Assembly: GCA_040757115.1 (NCBI GenBank)
Contig: JBFLYA010000099.1
Span: forward strand, 1-13,838
Reading direction: 5' to 3'
Length of the DNA: 13,838 nucleotides
Source of the DNA: a bacterium
GTDB taxonomy: Bacteria; UBA9089; CG2-30-40-21; SBAY01
A model generated the notes under the pieces. The model worked only from the letters and a program-made list of their open reading frames with translations. It made no database searches and was not told the origin of the DNA. This document shows, one piece after another, positions 1 through 4,690 of this stretch (within the stretch, counting starts at the first letter, position 1; each line of letters begins with the position of its first letter). The translations under genes and the position numbers were made by a program.

Positions 1-133
1 TAGAAATTGATTGTGGAAAACAACAAATTTCCATAAATTTCTATTAGTTTCTATTAATTTCAATTTTTTTAATAATATCTCCCTATCTCCTTAATCTCCA
101 CATCTCCTTTTGTTACACCACCTGAACACTTAC
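1..133. repeat. Degenerate AT-rich short repeats at the window edge
   Basis: No gene is visible in positions 1-208. Bases 1-44 form an imperfect hairpin: TAGAAATT at 1-8 pairs with AATTTCTA near 37-44, and an inner GGAAA pairs with TTTCC. It is followed by near-copies of TTTCTATTA. ATCTCC then occurs four times, starting at 77, 85, 94 and 102, a loose 8-9 bp period. CTGAACACTTAC at 122-133 is the reverse complement of GTAAGTGTTCAG, one member of the GTAANNNTTCAG terminal motif that recurs through the window. The left part of this region lies outside the window, so element borders cannot be fixed. Confidence 0.5.
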
Positions 134-208
134 TAATATTTAATATTTATTTGTTGTCTCCCCCAAATCCTATTTTGCAGAACCCTATGTTCCTATTTAA
201 CAATACCC

Positions 209-757
209 TCAAGAGCCAAAAAATTCCTGGAATCTCTGGTAAGAAAGAGTTTCTTTCCCTATCAATCTTTCTATATTCTTTTTAATATAATCAGTATCAA
301 TAGTTGTTTGAATCTCTTTTATTCCGGCAATGTCTTTTCTATCATATTCTCTATCAGAGAGAAGTTTCAAAATGATTACATCTTCACAAGTAGCAAATCT
401 TATCTCTTTATCATATAAAGAAAAACACCTTGCCCTTCTTATTACCTCTCTAAAATAAGGAAGAACTGGGAGAATGATATCTATCCTTACATCTTTATAA
501 TAAACTTCAGAGAGATAGCCTTGGGTTAGTTCCTTCAAAAGATGGTCTTTATCAAAACTAAATCCACTTTTTTTCAAACTTTCTAAGAATTTAGGTATCT
601 TTATCTTTTCTATCTCTATTAGTACATCTATATCGTATGTGGCACGAGGTAAGCTATATATCCCTGAAGCTAAAGCGCCTATAATAACATACCCAATAGA
701 TTCATCTTCCAAAACAGAGATAAATTTTATCAATCCTTCTTCAAATACATTTTTCAT
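209..757 (-). CDS. Minimal nucleotidyltransferase-fold protein (MNT / DUF6036-like)
   Basis: This 182-residue protein looks like a minimal nucleotidyltransferase-fold protein. GALASG (27-32) followed by RATYDIDVLI (38-47) gives the glycine-rich turn and the paired metal-binding acidic residues D42 and D44. D93 in RIDIILPV is the likely third acidic residue. FATCEDVIILKLL (121-133) and the later DRKDIAGI (139-146) match the C-terminal helical part of DUF6036/AbiEii-like stand-alone nucleotidyltransferases. Its start overlaps the stop of the upstream small gene in ATGA (754-757), so translation is probably coupled. Such proteins often act in toxin-antitoxin-like pairs by transferring nucleotides to RNA or protein. 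The fold is well supported; substrate and role are inferred. The length is normal for the family and no catalytic residue appears lost. Confidence 0.8.
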   Translation of the reverse strand: MKNVFEEGLIKFISVLEDESIGYVIIGALASGIYSLPRATYDIDVLIEIEKIKIPKFLESLKKSGFSFDKDHLLKELTQGYLSEVYYKDVRIDIILPVLPYFREVIRRARCFSLYDKEIRFATCEDVIILKLLSDREYDRKDIAGIKEIQTTIDTDYIKKNIERLIGKETLSYQRFQEFFGS

Positions 758-993
758 TTCTTTGTCCGCTGGTTATTTATAAAGGCTTGGAAAGATTTTT
801 TCTTTTCTTCCTTTTCTTTTTGGTAGAGCCTTAGTTTTTTATCTTTTTCTTTTATCTCCAGGAGACTATTAGATACCGAATAGAGTTCAATGATTGATTT
901 AAGCTTCTGGCAAGGAGGTATTCTCTTTATCTCCTCTATTTCCTCTTTTCTCTTTTTGTGAAATATATCTTTCAAATCAGTGATTTCTTTCAT
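754..993 (-). CDS. Small charged coiled-coil protein paired with a nucleotidyltransferase
   Basis: A 79-residue protein, very rich in Lys and Glu, with no family I recognise. Residues 1-25 and 45-70 look like amphipathic helices broken by a PPC segment near 26-28, and the C-terminus is strongly basic. No signal peptide or membrane segment is present. The gene starts 69 bp after the hdrB stop and overlaps the following nucleotidyltransferase gene by 4 bp (ATGA). That arrangement, a small charged protein followed by an MNT-fold protein, resembles two-gene toxin-antitoxin-like modules, but this is inferred from layout only. I see no clear Shine-Dalgarno sequence or promoter of its own, so it may depend on read-through from hdrCB. 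The 7-bp repeat array at 1021-1048 lies in its leader. Confidence 0.6.
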   Translation of the reverse strand: MKEITDLKDIFHKKRKEEIEEIKRIPPCQKLKSIIELYSVSNSLLEIKEKDKKLRLYQKEKEEKKKSFQAFINNQRTKK

Positions 994-1020
994 CTTTTTA
1001 TCTATTATTTTCCTAAAATT

Positions 1021-1048
1021 AGTAGTCAGTAGAGAGTAGTTAGTAGGT
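1021..1048. repeat. Heptamer array AGTAGNN x4
   Basis: Four consecutive 7-bp units, AGTAGTC, AGTAGAG, AGTAGTT and AGTAGGT, lie between the hdrB stop and the start of the small charged-protein gene. It is the smallest of three heptameric arrays in the window; the other two are at 4460-4529 and 13603-13718. Confidence 0.6.
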
Positions 1049-1062
1049 TGGTAGCTGCAGTT

Positions 1063-1974
1063 TTATCCTCCTGAAGAACAACCCCCAACTAACCCTATCG
1101 GTCTAATCAAATGCCTTTTCAACCACCTCTCTACCTCTTTCATCCCCAACGCCAGACCCAATATCTCGGTAAAATAAAAGATAGGCATATTTGTTCCATC
1201 CTGGCGCATTTCAAGGTTTGTTTGACACAACGGGCAGGCAGTAACAATACATTCTGCACCCGCCTGTTTTGCCATACTAACAAGTTTCCCCACCAATTCA
1301 ACTACCACTGGAGATTGCGATAAAGATAATCCTGCCCCACAACAGTCTGTTTTATATGACCAGGAAACCACATCACAGCCGCAAGCATCAAGGATTTTAT
1401 CCATAGATTGTGGCTGTTCTACAGAATCAAATCCATCCTTTTGTGGTGGTCTGGTTATCAAACAGCCGTAATAAGGAGCAACCTTTAACCCGGACAAAGG
1501 TTTTTTTACCATTTTAGCAATTTGTCCTACTTCCTGATAGAGCACATCTAACAAATGCCTGACCTTAAGTTCACTGGAAAGTGGAACTCCCTCTTTTTGT
1601 TCCAACCTTTGAATGTCCCCCGCTGGCGGGGGTAAGGGGGTGGAATATCGTGCGATACCAACTATTTGTTCCAACCTTTGTCTTTTCTCACCATCCTCTC
1701 TTAATTCCTTATCCGCCTGTTTGAGATTGCTATAACAGGCTGAACAAGGGACAGCTATATCCAGACCTGCATTTTGAGCCAGCAGGATATTGCGACTACT
1801 CAGGTCTGTAGATAAGTTATGATTCAAGCTATGCGCCGCACTGGCTCCACAACAATTCCAGTCAGGAATATCTATCAATTCTATATCCAATTTATGACAC
1901 ACTGCTCGTGTTGACTCATCATATTCCTTGCCTGTAGAATGAAGTGAACAACCGGGATAATACGAAAATTTCAT
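1063..1974 (-). CDS. hdrB: Heterodisulfide reductase subunit B-like protein (two CCG domains) with in-frame palindrome insertion
   Basis: This 303-residue protein is HdrB-like, with two cysteine-rich CCG domains. The first uses C9, C41, C42, C77 and C80; the second uses C171, C211, C212, C247 and C250. In HdrB these bind the two non-cubane [4Fe-4S] clusters that reduce a disulfide or pass electrons to a partner. The start lies one base after the hdrC stop (TAAAATG), with an AGAGGTG ribosome site inside the end of hdrC, so the two are coupled. Residues about 99-125 carry a 23-residue insertion in the linker between domains; without it the length would be about 280. The C-terminus ends in an extra GGCSSGG tail. 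No HdrA, Mvh or Flox gene is in the window, so the electron donor and the physiological substrate are unknown. Both cluster sites look complete. Confidence 0.9.
   Translation of the reverse strand: MKFSYYPGCSLHSTGKEYDESTRAVCHKLDIELIDIPDWNCCGASAAHSLNHNLSTDLSSRNILLAQNAGLDIAVPCSACYSNLKQADKELREDGEKRQRLEQIVGIARYSTPLPPPAGDIQRLEQKEGVPLSSELKVRHLLDVLYQEVGQIAKMVKKPLSGLKVAPYYGCLITRPPQKDGFDSVEQPQSMDKILDACGCDVVSWSYKTDCCGAGLSLSQSPVVVELVGKLVSMAKQAGAECIVTACPLCQTNLEMRQDGTNMPIFYFTEILGLALGMKEVERWLKRHLIRPIGLVGGCSSGG
1596..1680. repeat. Palindromic repeat inserted in frame in hdrB, flanked by a 16-bp duplication
   Basis: TTTGTTCCAACCTTTG occurs at 1596-1611 and identically at 1665-1680, exactly 69 bp (23 codons) apart. 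Between them are the perfect palindrome CCCCCGCTGGCGGGGG (1617-1632; 7-bp stem, TG loop), a GTAAGGGGGTGG tail, and a second hairpin at 1641-1660 (TGG+TATCG pairing with CGATA+CCA, AA bulge). The protein shows QRLEQ twice, 23 residues apart, with a proline-rich PLPPPAGD between. This reads as an element insertion with duplication of its target that kept the frame. The same palindrome type recurs at 10046-10061. Confidence 0.8.
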
Positions 1975-1975
1975 T

Positions 1976-2494
1976 TTATTTACACCTCTTAAACATTTGC
2001 TTCACAGCCTTTCTGCCTTTAATAATCTCTGGGAATATACTTAACTTACCCTTAATAAACATATCCCGTCCCAGTTGCATATCCTGGAACAGGTTGGCAC
2101 TTCTTAGCTTGTAGAGCCCAATCAATTCTACCTCGTGTGTCCTGCCCCATCTTTTAACACTATCAAGGAATAGTTGATGGAACATAGTCACATTTGGTTG
2201 TTTGCTGGGTATTTTTTCTTTTATGGCTATTTCTCGAAGGGTATCCATCACTCTGGGAATATCAATTTGCATCGGGCATCTGGTAAGACAGGTTTGACAT
2301 CCAACACATAACCAAATGACAGAAGAGCAAAGCACTCTATTTTTGTCTCCCATCTGAATCATTCGGTTAATCTGATTAGGTTTGTAGTCCATCCAGGAGG
2401 CGATGGGACAACCGGATGAGCACTTCAAACATTGAAGACATTTATTTACATTTTGATTACTTTTTTCTCTTATTTGTAACTCTAAATTCATCAT
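1976..2494 (-). CDS. hdrC: Heterodisulfide reductase subunit C-like ferredoxin protein
   Basis: This 172-residue protein is HdrC-like. It has two classical [4Fe-4S] motifs, C19-C22-C25-C29P and C63-C66-C69-C73P, followed by a helical C-terminal part typical of HdrC. It is expected to be cytoplasmic and to carry electrons between an HdrA-type flavoprotein, or another donor, and HdrB. The start at 2494 is preceded on the minus strand by AAGGA with a 6-base spacing. An ATG one codon later (2491) is also possible. It is the first gene after a consensus promoter and is followed by hdrB after one base. Absence of hdrA nearby means the complex partner must be encoded elsewhere. The alternative is a GlpC/LutA-type redox pair, but the order C then B and the double CCG partner favour Hdr. 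Confidence 0.88.
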   Translation of the reverse strand: MMNLELQIREKSNQNVNKCLQCLKCSSGCPIASWMDYKPNQINRMIQMGDKNRVLCSSVIWLCVGCQTCLTRCPMQIDIPRVMDTLREIAIKEKIPSKQPNVTMFHQLFLDSVKRWGRTHEVELIGLYKLRSANLFQDMQLGRDMFIKGKLSIFPEIIKGRKAVKQMFKRCK

Positions 2495-2516
2495 CTAAAT
2501 TCCTTTTTGTGAAATT

Positions 2517-2545
2517 ATTATATCAGAATAAAGTAGTTATGTCAA
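2517..2545 (-). promoter_or_regulatory. Perfect sigma70-type promoter for hdrCB
   Basis: Read on the minus strand, TTGACA (2545-2540) is followed by a 17-base spacer and TATAAT (2522-2517). Both boxes match consensus fully. Transcription should start near 2510, giving a leader of about 16 bases that carries the AAGGA ribosome site. Confidence 0.85.
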
Positions 2546-2622
2546 GAAGAAAACAAACGAATCATATTGACCCATTACGATTTCTACCATTTTTTCCCTT
2601 GATTATATAGGAAAGTATAACA

Positions 2623-2763
2623 TACCACGAATTTCACGAATTGGACGAATAAAAATGTGTCTAATTGTCTGGTAGTCTATGTAACACAGACACCAGACTA
2701 CCTGAATGGTTACATTATTCTAATAATTAGTATTCATTCGTAAAATTCGTTTAATTCGTGGTA
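2623..2763. repeat. 141-bp inverted-repeat element with CACGAATT arms
   Basis: The ends TACCACGAATT (2623-2633) and AATTCGTGGTA (2753-2763) are perfect inverted repeats. The arms continue imperfectly with repeated CACGAATT/GACGAATA-type words. Inside, GGTAGTCT (2671-2678) pairs with AGACTACC (2695-2702). CTGAATGGTTAC at 2702-2713 matches the reverse complement of the GTAANNNTTCAG motif. No protein is encoded. It ends nine bases before the -35 box of the MFS gene and separates it from the divergent hdrCB promoter. Confidence 0.75.
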
Positions 2764-2771
2764 ACTTTTCC

Positions 2772-2800
2772 TTGACTTTTTTCCTGATTTTTGTTATCAT
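2772..2800 (+). promoter_or_regulatory. Promoter of the MFS gene, near-leaderless
   Basis: TTGACT (2772-2777), a 17-base spacer, and TATCAT (2795-2800); each box has one mismatch to consensus. The predicted start of transcription, about 2807, is only a few bases before the ATG at 2811, and no Shine-Dalgarno sequence is present. Confidence 0.7.
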
Positions 2801-2810
2801 TCGAGTTGTT

Positions 2811-3959
2811 ATGGATAAAGAAGTAGCAAGAAAACCAATTAAAATATTTGCTTTAGCATCATTTTTAAATGATTTAGGTTCTGATATGATTTATCCCATC
2901 TGGCCATTATTTGTCACCTCTGTCTTAGGAGCCAATATGGCTGTTCTTGGTTTCATCGACGGACTGGGTGAGGCTATCGTTTCCATATCACAAGCCGCCT
3001 CTGGTTACATCTCTGACAAAATGAGAAAAAGGAAGGTTTTTATCTGGGTAGGTTATTTGTGTGGTTCGGTATCAAGGGTTGGTTACGCTCTATCAACTAC
3101 CTGGCAGTATTTAATTCCATTCAGGATTTTAGATAGAGCAGGCAAAATAAGAGCCGCTCCAAGAGATGCTATTGTGGCTGATATTTCTACAAACGAAAAT
3201 AGAGGCAGAAACTTTGGATTAATCAGAGCGATGGATAATTTGGGGGCGGTATGTGGGATTATAGTTTGTATCTTATTTGTTGAATTATTAGGATATAGAA
3301 ATTTATTTTTAATAGCCGCTATACCATCAACTATTAGTAGTTTGTTAATTTTTGCTTTAATAAAAGAAAAAACAGCAACTGGTAATATCTACAAGGGATT
3401 TTCTCTGAAAAACTTAGATAAAAACTTTAAATTATTTCTCCTCTTAAGCTCTTTTTTTGCTCTGGGTTCTTTTAGTTACTCTTTTTTACTGGTATATGCA
3501 AAGGAATTGGGTTTTCAGGTAACATTTATCCCGGTTCTGTATTTGGTATTTACTCTGACTGCTTCTATTTCTTCTTTACCTTTTGGGAAACTTTCTGATA
3601 AGATAGGTAGAAAACAAGTCCTGCTGTTATCTTATATTTGTTGGGGATTAGTTGCCTATAGTTTTATCTTTATTCAAATCTATTGGGTAATCATTTTGAC
3701 ATTCGTTTTATACGGTTTGCACAAAGGGATGTTAGAACCTGTTCAAAGAACATTAGTCAGTGAACTAACCCCGGTAGAATACAGAGCAAGCGGTTTGGGT
3801 CTATTTCAGATGGTTGTAGGTTTGTGTGCCTTGCCATCTTCTCTGATTGCAGGGATACTCTGGGACAGAATTAATATATTTATGCCATTTTATTTTTCCT
3901 TGAGCCTAACCATTTTGTCAATTATTATGCTAATGTTTGTGAGGGAGAAACGGTTATGA
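2811..3959 (+). CDS. Major facilitator superfamily (MFS) transporter
   Basis: This is a 382-residue integral membrane protein with the hydrophobic pattern of a 12-helix MFS carrier. The conserved loop motif appears twice, as GYISDKMRKRK after helix 2 and GKLSDKIGRKQ after helix 8, one per half. DRAGKIRAAPRDAIVAD in the first half is a hallmark of an MFS subfamily that is widespread in bacteria but poorly characterised. It would act in the inner membrane as an exporter or proton-coupled carrier; the substrate cannot be told from sequence. I place the start at ATG 2811. A TTG at 2772 would also be in frame but overlaps the promoter's -35 box, and would add a hydrophobic, cysteine-free 13-residue extension. 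The gene is single, with no co-directional neighbour close downstream. Confidence 0.88.
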   Translation: MDKEVARKPIKIFALASFLNDLGSDMIYPIWPLFVTSVLGANMAVLGFIDGLGEAIVSISQAASGYISDKMRKRKVFIWVGYLCGSVSRVGYALSTTWQYLIPFRILDRAGKIRAAPRDAIVADISTNENRGRNFGLIRAMDNLGAVCGIIVCILFVELLGYRNLFLIAAIPSTISSLLIFALIKEKTATGNIYKGFSLKNLDKNFKLFLLLSSFFALGSFSYSFLLVYAKELGFQVTFIPVLYLVFTLTASISSLPFGKLSDKIGRKQVLLLSYICWGLVAYSFIFIQIYWVIILTFVLYGLHKGMLEPVQRTLVSELTPVEYRASGLGLFQMVVGLCALPSSLIAGILWDRINIFMPFYFSLSLTILSIIMLMFVREKRL

Positions 3960-3987
3960 CCTTACGGTTCGCAAAGGACAAAGTATC

Positions 3988-4026
3988 GTAACTGTTCACC
4001 GCAGAGACACAGAGACGCAGAGAAAA
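3988..4026. repeat. Dispersed CGCAGAG-type repeat
   Basis: GTAACTGTTCA (3988-3998) leads into CACCGCAGAGACACAGAG and GACGCAGAG. The same combination recurs at 13770-13810, and a related CACAGAGG form occurs in the 11688-12020 element. It lies directly after the MFS gene and encodes nothing. Confidence 0.65.
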
Positions 4027-4073
4027 AATTAAAATTTATTGGTAATTATTCAGCCACAGATGGACACGGATGA

Positions 4074-4380
4074 GTAAGCGTTCAGGTCATTGCAAAATAT
4101 CTAATAATAATGTAAAATGGGCAATGTAAAATGAAAAATGTAAAATGAGAGGATGGATGAAATAAAAGGTGATGATATGACTGAAAGCTTGCTTGAAGGT
4201 AATAGATCGGGCACAATTGCTTCCACAGGCTCGGTTACAAAATATACTTGATCAGGCTGAAGAATTATGCAAGATGATTGGGAAATCAATTCTTACTGCC
4301 AGAACACAGAATTGACTTTTAAATTTTTAATTGCTCATTTTACATTTTACAGTTATTTTTTTAAGTAGCTGAACGCTTAC
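4074..4380. repeat. Inner 307-bp element with perfect 12-bp terminal inverted repeats
   Basis: GTAAGCGTTCAG (4074-4085) and CTGAACGCTTAC (4369-4380) are perfect inverted repeats. Subterminal GTAAAATG words on the left face CATTTTAC words on the right. The flanks share ACGGAT (4066-4071 and 4381-4386), which may be a target duplication or an old tandem word of the interrupted repeat. Inside is a decayed four-helix-bundle gene. It has the form of a non-autonomous mobile element, but no transposase is present. Confidence 0.7.
4177..4315 (+). pseudogene. Remnant of a four-helix-bundle (S23 / rRNA intervening-sequence type) protein gene
   Basis: An ATG at 4177, preceded by AAAGGTGAT, opens with MTESLLE. 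After about 16 bases the meaningful reading continues in the +1 frame, from 4193 to the TGA at 4313-4315. That frame contains LDQAEELCKMIGKSILTAR, which resembles the last helix of four-helix-bundle proteins encoded in rRNA intervening sequences and elsewhere. The usual middle of the roughly 120-residue family, with its SGTSVGAN-like motif, is missing, so the gene has an internal deletion and a frame change. It lies wholly within the inverted-repeat element 4074-4380. The identification rests on a short C-terminal match recalled from the family. Confidence 0.55.
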
Positions 4381-4459
4381 ACGGATAAAACACTGAAAAT
4401 TCATAATCTGTGTCCGTTTTCCGTGTCCGTAATCAGGCTGAAGGTTTTTCCTCCTGTTG

Positions 4460-4529
4460 TCCTCTGTCCTCTGTCCTCTGCCCTCTGCCTTCTGCCCTCT
4501 GCCCTCTGCCCTCTGCCTTCTGCCCTCTG
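4460..4529. repeat. Heptamer array, CCYTCTG-type, 10 units
   Basis: Ten perfectly phased 7-bp units: TCCTCTG three times, then CCCTCTG or CCTTCTG seven times. Only the first and third bases of the unit vary. The array resembles the short tandemly repeated heptamers known from cyanobacteria. It lies in the outer element, in the gap between the MFS and FapA-like genes. Confidence 0.85.
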
Positions 4530-4626
4530 TACTTATCCGTGCTAATCCGTGTTAATCAGTGGCTGAATAGATACTATTCCAGAGGTTCATGAATTTTCCG
4601 AATGCCTCCAAACGAATTTAATTCAC

Positions 4627-4655
4627 TTGACAAAATGAGGAGTAAATGGTATTAT
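4627..4655 (+). promoter_or_regulatory. Sigma70-type promoter of the FapA-like/GT-C-like unit
   Basis: TTGACA (4627-4632, full consensus), a 17-base spacer, and TATTAT (4650-4655, one mismatch). Transcription should start near 4662, about 29 bases before the preferred start codon at 4691. Confidence 0.75.
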
Positions 4656-4690
4656 TGAGTTCAACATTTTAATAGAAAATGGAGAAGAAA

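Larger units (their letters stand above)
4042..4574. repeat. Outer inverted-repeat element containing a nested element and a heptamer array
   Basis: The ends GTAATTATTCAGCCAC (4042-4057) and GTGGCTGAATAGATAC (4559-4574) are inverted repeats matching at 14 of 16 bases. Both arms continue with ACACGGAT/ATCCGTGT words. The left arm is interrupted by a second element (4074-4380) and the right arm contains ten 7-bp units (4460-4529). This accounts for most of the gene-free stretch 3960-4678. No intact coding sequence is present, and short open frames here run through repeats. Confidence 0.7.

Noticed and set aside
2416-2610. Plus-strand open frame of about 64 codons over the hdrC start
   Set aside because: It overlaps hdrC and its consensus promoter in antisense and shows no protein-like features.
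2772-2810. Upstream TTG start that would extend the MFS protein by 13 residues
   Set aside because: The TTG is part of the likely -35 box, and the natural conserved start with ATG is at 2811.
4101-4289. Minus-strand open frame of about 62 codons
   Set aside because: It is antisense to the four-helix-bundle remnant inside the inverted-repeat element, and has no family resemblance or ribosome site.
4460-4529. CRISPR-like periodic repeat
   Set aside because: Units are 7 bp with no spacers; no cas genes are present.
4410-4592. Short plus-strand open frame with Cys/Pro/Leu repeats
   Set aside because: It is the translation of the CCYTCTG heptamer array and flanking dispersed repeats; no ribosome site and no protein-like composition.
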